Of a stretch of 64,000 nt of DNA, positions 23,534 to 36,940 are shown piece by piece. The position numbers and the translations under genes are program-made. Origin of the DNA: Odontesthes bonariensis (Eukaryota; Chordata; Actinopteri; Atheriniformes; Atherinopsidae). The stretch lies in contig NC_134509.1 in NCBI RefSeq assembly GCF_027942865.1, forward strand, positions 18,209,697-18,273,696, given 5' to 3'. Each line of letters begins with the position of its first letter. Position 1 is the stretch's first letter. Under the pieces are notes generated by a model. It was given only the letters and a program-made list of their open reading frames with translations. It was not told the origin of the DNA and did not search any database.

Positions 23534-26015
23534 TCATTCCAGGTCCGGGTCTTTGCTGTCGTCCCCGCCGCTGGATGAGCGGCTGCTGAGGTCGGCCACG
23601 CCCGACTCCAGGTCGCTGCAGGCGGAGAGGTCCTCGGGGTCGAGCTGCAGCCCTACAGGCGGGGAGTGGGAGGGGTCCTGGGTTTGAGCCTTCCGATTGG
23701 CCGGTTCAGAGGAGAGTGTGCGAGTGTTCTCATGTGCAGGGCTGGTGATTGGGTCTGCAAAAGTGGGCGGGTCCGGCCCGCTGTGTCTATACCGCAGGTG
23801 GCGAGTCCTCCTCGGAACCTCGATGTTCTCCCAGGTGATTGGCTTCCCGGTCAGAGCTGCGATCTTCTGCACACACAGACAGAACACCTCAGCACACCTC
23901 AGCACACCTCAGCACACCTCAGAACACCTCAGCACACCTCAGAACACCTCAGAACACCTCAGAACACCTCAGAACACCTCAGCACACCTCAGCACACCTC
24001 AGCACACCTCAGAACACCTCAGAACACCCAACACCTGCTCTACCTGTTCTCTGCTGTAAAAAGGGTAAATGTAACAGCGTAGCCCGCTGGTCAAACACAG
24101 TGCAATTTTTATTGCGAGCAGATGAACGAAGTGCGTGTGTTGCCCTCAGCAGCAGCAGCTCACACCACCGGGGAGAGAGGAAGCAGAGAGACCCGCGGTC
24201 TTGTGTCTGTGTCTCCCTGTCCGCCTGCCTCCTCTCCGCCGTGTTCAGCTCCCTGCGGTGCGGACAGGAATCCACCTGGCGGAGAGCGGAAATAAGCTGG
24301 CAGAGCGATCATCAAGAGCCCCGACGTGTGGGCTCTTGATGATCGCTCTGCCGGCTGATTTCAGGGCAACCATCCCGCGGTGTGTCCGCTCTCCGCCAGG
24401 TGGATTCCCCCTGAGTGTCCGCACCGCAGGGAGCTGAACACGGCGGGATGGCTCTGGCTGATTTCACCAGAGAGGAGGCAGGTGGACAGGGAGACACAGA
24501 CACAAGACCGCAGGTCTCTCTGCTTCCTCTGTCCCCGGTGGTGTGAGCTGCTGCTGCTGCTGAGGGCAACACACGCACCCACAGCACTTCGTACATCTAC
24601 TCACAATAAAAACTGCACTGAATCCAACGTTTTATTGCCTTCACCACTCAACAAGCATACTACAATAGCGGCAGCCAGAAAAAACCATGGCACCTGTGAT
24701 GTCACACGGAAGCCCCGCCCCCAGTCTGGAATTCCAGGAAGGATTTCCAAGCGGCAAATTCAAAATCGCAAATTTCATGCGTTTATGAATGTTTTGGTGT
24801 AGAGTCCAATGATCATTATTGTTCCTCTGTGTATGTATTATCATTATGTATTGGGTGTAGTGTCAGCTTTCTGTAGGCCTTTAAAGGTGACATATTGTGT
24901 AAAAACCCCTTCTTCCTGGGAGCATATATCAGGGCGTCTGAAGTCACCAGCAGGTGTTAAACTCCCCAGAAACACGACCCTGGTATTTATTTAGTTCCTC
25001 ATTAACGAGCCGTTTCAAAAGTACGTCACCACTTAAGTTGACTCGTACATCGCACTAAGACCTCAGAAAGGTCAGAATATGTCACTTTTAAACCAGTTAG
25101 TGTTCCAGCCATAAATCAGGCTCACTGGTTCTGTTGTGTTCCTGCTTAAACATTATAAGAAGATCAAAATTACAACAAAGAACGAACAACACGTTTCAAA
25201 TGGAAGAACTGTGACAGAATTTGAACAGATGTGAAAGCAGATGTTTTTCTGTGGGGGGGGGGGGTAGTATACAGGAATAAGCCCTGATAAGGTGTTAGGA
25301 CTGTTTACTGTTCCTGATAATATTTACGTGATGGCTGTTGTGGATGATTTTATCTGTTTGACTGGGGTTAAAGGTCACAGGGGGGTGCGTTTGTGTGTTG
25401 TATGCCTTGTCTGGAGCCCGGGTGGTGGTGGGCGGTTCCTCCGGGCGGTACCTCCTGGTGATTGGTCAGCTCCTCCTCCAGCTGCTGGGACTCCTCCCTC
25501 ACAGCAGACAGGAAGTCGGCAGGCGACTGGCGAGGAGGCGTCGACTTCTCTACGTGGTTATAGAGACCCTTCCACATTCTGGAGAAAATAACAGATTCAT
25601 TACAATTGACCGCAGCTCTGAACCAAAAATACTTTTATGGATCTTTGTGGTTTATTTCAGCCTCTGTGGGTCATGTTAACCTGACACTAAGATGCTAAAG
25701 ATGGACCTGCAGGCCGGCTGCTTCTCCGTTACAGTGTGTGTTGCAGTGTGTGTGAGGGTGTGTGTGTTACAGTGTGTGTTGCAGTGTGTGTGTTACAGTG
25801 TATGTTTGGGGGTGTGTGCCCTGCAGTGTGTGTGTGTGTGTGTGTGTGTAACAGTGTGTTACAGTGTGTGTGTGTGTGTTACAGTGTGTGTGTGAAGGTG
25901 TGTGTTACAGTGTGTGTATGTTGCAGTGTGTGTGTTACAGTGTGTGTGTTACAATGTGTGTGTGTTACAGTGTGTGTGCTTGTGTGTGAGAGGGTGTGTG
26001 TTACAGTGTGTGTGC

Positions 26016-26052
<37 letters not shown>

Positions 26053-27265
26053 GGTGTGTGTTACAGTGTGTGTATGTTGCACTGTGTGTGTGCGCTGCAG
26101 TGTGTGTGTTACAATGTGTGTGTGTGTTACAGTGTGTGTGTGTGTGTGTTTCAGTGTGTGTGTGTTGCAGTGTGTGTGTGTGTTTCAGTGTGTATATGTT
26201 GCAGTGTGTGTGTTACAGTGTGTGTATGTTGCAGTGTGTGTGTGTGTTGCAGTGTGTGTGTGTATGTTGCAGTGTGTATGTTGCAGTGTGTGTGTGTTTC
26301 AGTGTGTGTATGTTGCAGTGTGTGTGTGTGTTACAGTGTGTGTATGTTGCAGTATGTGTGTGTGTTTCAGTGTGTGTATGTTGCAGTGTGTGTGTGTGTT
26401 ACAGTGTGTGTATGTTGCAGTGTGTGTGTGTGTTTCAGTGTGTGTATGTTGCAGTGTGTGTGTGTTTCAGTGTGTGTATGTTGCAGTGTGTGTGTGTGTT
26501 ACAGTGTGTGTATGTTGCAGTATGTGTATGTTGCAGTATGTGTGTTGCAGTGTGTGTGTGTGTTACAGTGTGTGTATGTTGCAGTGTGTGTGTGTTTCAG
26601 TGTGTATGTTGCAGTGTGTGTGTGTTTCAGTGTGTGTATGTTGCAGTGTGTGTGTGTTTCAGTGTGTGTATGTTGCAGTGTGTGTGTGTTGCAGTGTGTG
26701 TGTTACAGTGTGTGTATGTTGCAGTATGTGTGTTGCAGTGTGTGTGTGTGTTACAGTGTGTGTATGTTGCAGTGTGTGTGTGTTTCAGTGTGTGTATGTT
26801 GCAGTATGTATGTTGCAGTGTGTGTGTGTGTGTTACAGTGTGTGTATGTTGCAGTGTGTGTGTGTTACAGTGTGTGTATGTTGCAGTGTGTGTGTGTGTT
26901 TCAGTGTGTGTATGTTGCAGTGTGTGTGTGTTTCAGTGTGTGTATGCTGCAGTGTGTGTTGCAGTGTGTGTATGTTGCAGTGTGTGTGTTGCAGTGTGTG
27001 TGTGTGTGTTACAGTGTGTGTATGTTGCAGTGTGTGTGTTGCAGTGTGTGTGTGTGTTACAGTGTGTGTATGTTGCAGTGTGTGTGTTGCAGTGTGTGTG
27101 TGTCCTGCAGTGTCTCACTTGAAGCAGTAGGGGGTGGTGTTGGGTCTCAGGATGCCCTGACTCTGGCTCAGCTCGGCCTTGTACAGAGGGTTGGTGAACT
27201 CGGCTCTGTCCTTCCACAGCTGAGGCCACACGGAGTGACTGCGCTCACGAAGCCTGCAGTCAGAC

Positions 27266-27301
<36 letters not shown>

Positions 27302-30300
27302 GACCCATGAACCAGGAGTTCTGATGCACACACTCAGTGGGGTTACATGGCACTGAAAGGATCAGATAATTGACTAAATTACAATAAGAATGAGTTGAGC
27401 AAGGGTAATTATCCTTGGATATATGGCGGTGAATGAATCGGACAGAGGCACAAAGCATGTCATACCCCGGTATGATAGGTCCCCATTTCAACTATTGCTA
27501 ATAGAGCCACTTCCTGTTGACCCCCTTCAACAACAAACTCAGGCATTCGAGAAAATGGAGAACGAAGAGCAAGATGAAGCTACGTCCCTCTATATTTCGT
27601 CTGTGATGAGCTGCTTGTTGCACAAGCTCGATGCACAATGGAGAATTCTCCATCGCGTTTCCGACGGCGGCGACAACAGTAATATTGTCTCCTTTGACTT
27701 CTGGGTCACGACCCCGGGAAAAAGTCTCGAGCATGCGCAGAACACAAAGTCTAATTCACCACGTGCTTCACCGTCTACAAGCAGGTTTATTTTGACTTTC
27801 AACCGAGTTATCTCGGGGTCTTAATCCGATCGCGAGTAACTTGATTCGATCCAATTTCTTGTCAGATTAAGGTGTCTACATGAACTTAATAACTCAGTCT
27901 TATTGTAATTTAGCCAGTTATCTGATCCTTTCAGTGCCATATAACCCCACTGACTGAGGTATTCAGACTTCATTTGGATCAGCTGTCCTAACAGCTGCTG
28001 TGCATCAGGTTGTAACTGGTCTACAGAACTTTGATTCAACAAAACAAGCCTCCATGTTGTTCTGCTTCGTCTGAGTATGTGTAGACCAAGTGGACCCCTG
28101 TGGACTGGTGAGGATGATAAAACTTGCATCACACAGGTGTTGGACCTTACTGCCCTGTGTCTTAATTAAATACATGAATTCCCAAAGGATGAAGGGTGAA
28201 GAGAAGCTGCTGACCTCACTAAAAGGGCAGAGTTGAGCTCTAAGGCTACGGCTACACGAAAACGAAACGAGGTTTTTTTTGAAAACGGGTACGAAAATTC
28301 TTGCGACCACACGGCAACGCTGCTGTAAAGACTCAGGTCCAGACGAAAACGGATGAAAACGATGAAACGATGCAGTACACACGCCACTGTGTCACGCCAC
28401 GCTGTGAGACAATAGAGAAGTCTCACAGCGTCAACGTTTGACTGACGCAAAAACGTTTTCGCTGTAACAATGGAAACGAAACAACCCCGTTTTCAAATCT
28501 TCCCACTCTGGAACCCGTTCTCAAAAACTATCGTTTTGGGGTAGTGGGAACGCCGGCTCCGTGTGGCCGCGACAGCGAAACGATAAGAAAAAGTATCGTT
28601 TACAGTGAAAAACGTTTTCGTGTAGCCGCAGCCTGAGACTACACCCTGAGTTAAAGAGACTTTTAAAGAGGTGTTAAAACAGGGCAGAGACAGAGAGCTT
28701 TAAATCAGCAGTAAAAACAAACCAACAGAGATGAGCGTTTTCCACTCATCTTCATGACCTCAGAGAGACCGAAGAACTGTTCGAACGGAAAGTCCTTCAC
28801 AAATGAGAGGTCCTTTCTGCCGATGCCTTTGGATCATATGAAGGTTATATAATGCGAATTTTCCCAGAAAGCATAAAACAGCAGCAGGCTGATGACAAAG
28901 GAAATCTCTTGGAAATAAAAACCAGTGAACTGTGGATGTTTCCAGTCTTATAACAACACCAGATCATCTTTTATGCCTTATTCAGGCAGACCGCCCGTGC
29001 ATGTGCAGTAAGTCAGTGTTCAGGTGTACCTCATGTCCCGGCGCTCCTTCTGACAGTTGCCCAGGAAGGTCCCGTACTGACAGGAGTAGACGTGGGTGTG
29101 TATGGCGATGAGGAAGCGCTCGTTGAACTCGAAGGCACATGGGAACTGCTCCGACAGCTGCCAAACACACTCCAGGAACTGGTCGATGACTGGAGACACC
29201 TCTTTGGGATCTCCGTCCAGGTGAGAGTACCTGCGGAGGCAGAGTCTGTTCACAGCCCACCCAACAACAAACACTTAGAAACAGCATGACGGGACAACGG
29301 GGGAGGAGCTGGAGGCGCTCGGGCCCCTCCTCCCCCTCCACAGAGGGCTTCACTCCTCTGAACCACAACCAGACAGACTTCTCTCAGTGTGTGATGAAGC
29401 TGCGTTTCTGTCTGGTCATCTGTGGGATGTGGGTTTAATCTTATGGCCTCTTATAGACCTTCAGGCCCTCTGAGCTCAGGCTAATAATCACTCAGCTTCT
29501 TTTATCAGATTTTTCTGTGACATGTGCCTTCAGTTCCTCGCTGTAAACAAATAATGATCTATAATCGGTTTCTATCCAGTTTTACTTCCCTCTTTGTTTC
29601 AAAGGTGAAACTCTGTATGTTGTTTATTGTTTCATTGATTAAATTAGAAGTGTATTTACAATCAATGTCTCCTACAGAAGACACCATGTTATTTGTTGCT
29701 GGTTCATCATTTAACATTTACATTTAGTGGGAGTTTTTACCCAAAGCAGCTTAAAACTGAAGATAAAACTTAAGGTGGAGCATCAGTGTGTGTCTTTTAA
29801 AGATGTCTGCTCAACTAAAGCTGCGTGTAAGATTCTTATTCTACTGTATTCTGTTCTTGTTCTACTGAAATAAAACATTCAGTGCATATAAACCCATTTC
29901 ATCGTACAGTAGATCATCTACAGGGTCTGCAGGTACAGGCTGGTGTGGACGGGAGCGGGATTAAAACAATAGTCCCGTGCACGGCTGTATAATGGCGCTT
30001 TTCCACTAGCTCTACACAGCTCAGTTTGGTTGTGTTTCCATTACACTTCGTGCCTCCTCGACGAGGGCGGGGTCGTCGTAACACGGCTGCGCGTGCTGCT
30101 GCTCACCCTGTGGCTTTTTGTCGCACAGAAGGCAAGAGAAGAGAGCCAGAGAGCAGTGTGACGCTCAAGATCAAAGACGAGCTTCAAAAAGACGACGTTT
30201 GGAGGTAAGCTAACGGTTGCTAACGCTAGGTTTTATTATCCGCGTTATGACGCTTCCAGTGACGACACTCATCGCCCAATCAGTGGAAGGCAGTCGGCTG

Positions 30301-33300
30301 ACGTCACGTTTTAGTAACGCTTCGGCCCGCTTGGAACCAGGGCTGAGGTGATACGGAAAATCGTCCTGGTTGCAGGTACGGTGTGCTAGTGGAAACACGC
30401 AATAGCGCGCCGAGCCGAGCCGAGCCGAAGCGACCACCTGAAACTTCCTACATGTATGAGGCGGGTTTGTTGGCTCAGATCTCATCCGTTAAAACAGATG
30501 TTGTTTTTTTCTCTGACCTATGGGAGAACTTGTGTCCAAACGAAACCCAGTCACGTTCTATCAGGACCTGGAAGAGAGGAAGAGGAGGTAAGGAGTTTTG
30601 TAGAAGAAGAAATAATTAGCCCAATCTGCGTGTGTGTGTGTTACCGTGAGTCCTTTGATGGTCCTGTAGAACGGGTCCAGCAGTATACTGGCCACAGAGC
30701 AGGCCTGAGCTGTCCGGTCCCAGCCATCCGAGCAGTGGACCAGAACACTGACGCCCTCATCGGCCACCGCCTGAACAAAGAGAGACGACACAACGTCAGA
30801 ACCAGAAGTTCAGAACCCAAACAGTCTGTGTTAAAGAACACGGTCACAGTAGATCTCACAGTTGGAGCACTTTGCTCTCAGACTGCAGGTTTACTTGTGG
30901 TTCCCAGAGTTTCTAAAAGTAGAATGGGAGGCAGAGCCTTCAGTTATCAGGCCCCTCTCTGTGGAACCAGCTGCCAGTTTGGGAGGCAGAGCCTTCAGTT
31001 ATCAGGCCCCTCTCTGTGGAACCAGCTGCCAGTTTGGGAGGCAGAGCCTTCAGTTATCAGGCCCCTCTCTGTGGAACAAGCTGCCAGTTTGGGAGGCAGA
31101 GCCTTCAGTTATCAGGCCCCTCTCTGTGGAATCAGCTGCCAGTTTGGGAGGCAGAGCCTTCAGTTATCAGGCCCCTCTCTGTGGAACCAGCTGCCAGTTT
31201 GGGAGGCAGAGCCTTCAGTTATCAGGCCCCTCTCTGTGGAATCAGCTGCCAGTTTGGGAGGCAGAGCCTTCAGTTATCAGGCCCCTCTCTGTGGAACAAG
31301 CTGCCAGTTTGGGAGGCAGAGCCTTCAGTTATCAGGCCCCTCTCTGTGGAATCAGCTGCCAGTTTGGGAGGCAGAGCCTTCAGTTATCAGGCCCCTCTCT
31401 GTGGAATCAGCTGCCAGTTTGGGAGGCAGAGCCTTCAGTTATCAGGCCCCTCTCTGTGGAACCAGCTGCCAGTTTGGGAGGCAGAGCCTTCAGTTATCAG
31501 GCCCCTCTCTGTGGAACCAGCTGCCAGTTTGGCTTCAGGAAGCAGACACCCTCTCTACCTTTAAATCAGGCTTAAAAAGTTTTTGTTTCTGCTTGTGATG
31601 AAGTTGTTCTGTGTGATTCATTCTCTAATCATCATCCTCACATGAAGCAGATGCAAATGGGTGGATGAGCCACTTTCAGTGTTTCACGTGTTCATAGATG
31701 CCATGCATGTGTGCGTGTGCACGTGTCACAGTGAATGTGAACACACCCTGGTGATGAAGACTCCGGCGTCCAGGATGGCTTTAATGTGTTTGAGCCAACC
31801 GGAGTTCTCCAGCCCCCACAGGAAGTCTGTCATGGATGGAGAACGCATCTCACCCACTGCGTGGAGAACAGGAGGAGGGTTACACATGAACACGTGCACG
31901 CTCACGCTCACGCACACACAGTTCTACCAACCATCAATGATCTTCTGCTGGCTGCTCCTCATCACGTGAATGTTTTCAATGCCGATGAACTGCAGCTTGA
32001 TGTTGGTGTAGTGGTCCTCGTTCTCGTAGCCTTTCCCTGCGGCTCTGTTCGCCATGGCGTTCAGCTGCACACACACACACACACACGTTGTATCTGTATC
32101 ACTCCCTGTGATGGTACTGCAGTGTGTCTGTGTGTGTTGATGTGTTACCTTGGGCCTGGTGTCCACCACGTAGATAAAGTCGCTGCCCGGGTTGGACTTC
32201 ATCACAGCCTGCAGCATCACCTCATCCTCCTGACAGCGGCCGCTGAAGCCCGACAGTGGCTGACTGCAGCGGCACACGGCGGCCTACAGAGCACCAAACA
32301 CACTCACGGTCATCATCCTGTGCGTGTGTTTGCTCGTTTTGTTTGCAGCTGTGTGTCTGATACTGACCAGCGTGTCCTGGTGGAAGTAGGACAGAGCAGG
32401 AAACCGCCCCCGACTCCTGAACCTCGAGCTGCCCACGATGGTGGCGGGCGTGGCCGACCTGGGAACAAACAGCTCGGAGGGGTAGGTGTCGCACACCTGC
32501 GGGACACAGATTTCTCTTTATCAGGGTGTTACTGAAGGCTTCAGCCTTTGGGACGATAAAGGTGCCATACAGACGTCACTAAAGGCTCGTGTATACTTCG
32601 CAGCAGTGTGTCGCAGTGAGCTTGTCGCAGACACGACGCAGTTATTTTTGATTTATGCCTTGAAGCGCTGTCTGCGCTATGTTAATCCCACGCCACAACG
32701 CAAGAGGGACAATCACGAACAAGCTAGGATTGTGGGTGTTACGGTTACGGAGGTCATTCAACAACAATGGCGACTGGACGAATGCGCACTTTGATTGAGA
32801 TGCAGCTGATCGATCTAGAAATAGAAGAAATATTGCTACTACTGGAGCTGGCAGAGAGGCGAAAGAATCGTCACGGTTAGCACGGTTAGCGTCAGCCGGT
32901 TAGCAAACCGGAAATACGCATAGTGTAGAGCGGATGTAGAGTTGACCAATCAGAGGCCTCCTTTCTCTCCTCCCTGCGGCGATGTCTGCGGCACTGTCTG
33001 CGGTGAGTTACAATTTTGAGGAGGTGCACCAGAGTGTCTGCGTAGTGTCTGCGTTAACTGCGACACACACGCAGACGACCTGGTTTCCGAGTATAAATCA
33101 AGCTTTAGGGAGGAACACTCACATATAATCTGCCATCATCCAAAATGAACTAAATTTATATAATACTCATTTCTAATTTTAATTGTATTTATTTCTTTAT
33201 TACTTTTCTTCACATCATATTGATCAACTTATTCCCTACAAATGATTTAAGACCACCCCCTCATTTGCATAATAAGGCAGAAATAAATACAGAAATGTAA

Positions 33301-36300
33301 TAACATAAATGGGGGAGAAATGAAATAGCAGAAGTAAATACATCGAATAAGGTGAAACCAAAATGAAGTAAAGAAATATATCATTTGGATGGAGTAAAGG
33401 GAAGTAACACAGAAATAAAAACAGGAGCAACAAATTGTTCCAAATAAGATATAAAACATCAAAATAATCTTAAATGAATGCAGTTAAAAAATAAAGTTAA
33501 AGCAGAACAATTAGTTTGTTTTCTTTACAATTATTTTAGCGTTAATTTGATTTTTTATTTGACTTTAGTAACATTTATCATCATGAACATATTTATTTAT
33601 CATTTTATTAGTTTGACTCCGATTCTTCCTTCTGAGCTACATTCATACTGACCCTGTATTCACTGTTGGCGGCTGTAGACACCCACAGGTTATTGGGAAC
33701 CCCCATCCTCTTATAGTCGGCCATGAGGTCGATGAAGCTCCACGACTCCTGTCGCTCCTCTTTGTTCGCGTTGGGGTTAAAGGAGAGGCAGTACAGCTCG
33801 CTGTATTTCTCTGAGAGAAGAGAGGAGAGGATGATGAAAAAGAGAAAGAGGTGAGACAGAAAGAAAAGACAGAAAGAGGTGAGACAGAAAGAGGTGAGAC
33901 AGAAAGAGGTCAGACAGAAAGAAAAGACAGAAAGAAAAGACAGAAAGAGGTGAGACAGAAAGAGGTGAGACAGAAAGAAAAGACAGAAAGAGGTGAGACA
34001 GAAAGAAAAGACAGAAAGAGGTGAGACAGAAAGAGGTGAGACAGAAAGAAAAGACAGAAAGTGGTGAGACAGAAAGAAAAGACGGAAAGAGGTGAGACAG
34101 AAAGAGGTGAGACAGAAAGAGGTGAGACAGAAAGAAAAGACAGAAAGTGGTGAGACAGAAAGAAAAGACAGAAAGTGGTGAGACAGAAAGAAAAGACAGA
34201 AAGAGGTGAGACAGAAAGAAAAGACAGAAAGAGGTGAGACAGAAAGAAAAGACAGAAAGAGGTGAGACAGAAAGAGGTGAGACAGAAAGAGGTGAGACAG
34301 AAAGAAAAGACAGAAAGTGGTGAGACAGAAAGAAAAGACAGAAAGAGGTGAGACAGAAAGAAAAGACAGAAAGAGGTGAGACAGAAAGAAAAGACAGAAA
34401 GAGGTGAGACAGAAAGAGGTGAGACAGAAAGAGGTCAGACAGAAAGAAAAGACAGAAAGAAAAGACAGAAAGAGGTGAGACAGAAAGAGGTGAGACAGAA
34501 AGAAAAGACAGAAAGAGGTGAGACAGAAAGAAAAGACAGAAAGAGGTGAGACAGAAAGAAAAGACAGAAAGACGTGAGACAGAAAGTGGTGAGACAGAAA
34601 GAGGTGAGACAGAAAGAAAAGACAGAAAGAGGTGAGACAGAAAGAGGTGAGACAGAAAGAAAAGACAGAAAGTGGTGAGACAGAAAGAGGTGAGACAGAA
34701 AGAAAAGACAGAAAGAGGTGAGACAGAAAGAAAAGACAGAAAGAGGTGAGACAGAAAGAAAAGACAGAAAGACGTGAGACAGAAAGTGGTGAGACAGAAA
34801 GAGGTGAGACAGAAAGAGGTGAGACAGAAAGAAAAGACAGAAAGAGGTGAGACAGAAAGAAAAGACAGAAAGAGGTGAGACAGAAAGAGGTGAGACAGAA
34901 AGAAAAGACAGAAAGAGGTGAGACAGAAAGAAAAGACAGAAAGAGGTGAGACAGAAAGAGGTGAGACAGAAAGAAAAGACAGAAAGAGGTGAGACAGAAA
35001 GAAAAGACAGAAAGAGGTGAGACAGAAAGAGGTGAGACAGAAAGAAAAGACAGAAAGTGGTGAGACAGAAAGAGGTGAGACAGAAAGAAAAGACAGAAAG
35101 AGGTGAGACAGAAAGAAAAGACAGAAAGAGGTGAGACAGAAAGAAAAGACAGAAAGAAAAGACAGAAAGAGGTGAGACAGAAAGAAAAGACAGAAAGAGG
35201 TGAGACAGAAAGAAAAGACAGAAAGAGGTGAGACAGAAAGTGGTGAGACAGAAAGAGGTGAGACAGAAAGAGGTGAGACAGAAAGAGGTGAGACAGAAAG
35301 AGGTGAGACAGAAAGAGGTGAGACAGAAAGAAAAGACAGAAAGAAAAGACAGAAAGAGGTGAGACAGAAAGAAAAGACAGAAAGAAAAGACAGAAAGAGG
35401 TGAGACAGAAAGAAAAGACAGAAAGAGGTGAGACAGAAAGTGGTGAGACAGAAAGAGGTGAGACAGAAAGAGGTGAGACAGAAAGTGGTGAGACAGAAAG
35501 AGGTGAGACAGAAAGAGGTGAGACAGAAAGAAAAGACAGAAAGAGGTGAGACAGAAAGAAAAGACAGAAAGAAAAGACAGAAAGAAAAGACAGAAAGAAA
35601 AGACAGAAAGAGGTGAGACAGAAAGAGGTGAGACAGAAAGAAAAGACAGAAAGAGGTGAGACAGAAAGAAAAGACAGAAAGAAAAGACAGAAAGGGGTGA
35701 GACAGAAAGAAAAGACAGAAAGAGGTGAGACAGAAAGAAAAGACAGAAAGAGGTGAGACAGAAAGTGGTGAGACAGAAAGAGGTGAGACAGAAAGAAAAG
35801 ACAGAAAGAGGTGAGACAGAAAGAAAAGACAGAAAGAAAAGACAGAAAGAGGTGAGACAGAAAGAGGTGAGACAGAAAGAAAAGACAGAAAGAGGTGAGA
35901 CAGAAAGAAAAGACAGAAAGAGGTGAGACAGAAAGAAAAGACAGAAAGAAAAGACAGAAAGAGGTGAGACAGAAAGAAAAGACAGAAAGAGGTGAGACAG
36001 AAAGAAAAGACAGAAAGAGGTGAGACAGAAAGAGGTGAGACAGAAAGAAGTGAGACAGAAAGAAGTGAGACAGAAAGAAGTGAGACAGAAAGAGGTGAGA
36101 CAGAAAGAAAAGACAGAAAGAAAAGACAGAAAGAGGTGAGACAGAAAGAAAAGACAGAAAGAGGTGAGACAGAAAGAGGTGAGACAGAAAGAGGTGAGAC
36201 AGAAAGAGGTGAGACAGAAAGAAAAGACAGAAAGAGGTGAGACAGAAAGAAAAGACAGAAAGAGGTGAGACAGAAAGTGGTGAGACAGAAAGAGGTGAGA

Positions 36301-36893
36301 CAGAAAGAAAAGACAGAAAGAAAAGACAGAAAGAGGTGAGACAGAAAGAAAAGACAGAAAGAGGTGAGACAGAAAGAAAAGACAGAAAGAAAAGACAGAA
36401 AGAGGTGAGACAGAAAGAAAAGACAGAAAGAGGTGAGACAGAAAGAGGTGAGACAGAAAGAAGTGAGACAGAAAGAAGTGAGACAGAAAAAGGTGAGACA
36501 GAAAGAAGTGAGACAGAAAGAAAAGACAGAAAGAGGTGAGACAGAAAGAAGTGAGACAGAAAGAAAAGACAGAAAGAGGTGAGACAGAAAGAAGAGACAG
36601 AAAGAAGTGAGACAGAAAGAGGTGAGACAGAAAGAAGTGAGACAGAAAGAAGTGAGACAGAAAGAAGTGACAGAAAGAAGAGACAGAAAGAGGTGAGATG
36701 AGACACACACCTGGTCGGGACAAGCGGACCAATGAGGCGTGGACGTCCAAACAGTCCCTTTCCTGTGGGATGAGAATCTGGAAGACCCGGAAGTCCTTAC
36801 AACGCAGGATCAGCTGACTTCCAGCGGGCGTGGTGGGCGGCCTCTCCACGCTGCTCACCATGCTGTGCAACACCTGTAACACACACACACACA

Positions 36894-36940
<47 letters not shown>

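Noticed and set aside
23881-24030. Regular repeat array considered as a CRISPR-like structure
   Set aside because: Units are contiguous without unique spacers and the genome is vertebrate; the same holds for the arrays at 30926 and 56085.
24009-24802. Several 90-140-codon frames on both strands
   Set aside because: They come from the GC-rich fold-back element and mirror each other across its axis.
25736-27303. Cys-Val-rich frames of 464, 435 and 354 codons
   Set aside because: All three plus-strand frames are open because the GT-rich array has no stops. There is no signal of a real protein and the array lies in an intron on the opposite strand.
30456-31598. 380-codon frame plus two overlapping ones
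   Set aside because: The 55-bp period shifts frame by one each unit, so all frames cycle through the same text. It is a LINE-derived minisatellite, not a gene.
33608-36930. Open frames of 1032, 977 and 831 codons on the minus strand
   Set aside because: They are products of the 15/13-bp minisatellite, which lacks stop codons in every frame. Only their ends touch true mtmr7 exons, and the composition (Ser-Phe-Leu-Cys only) is repeat-driven.
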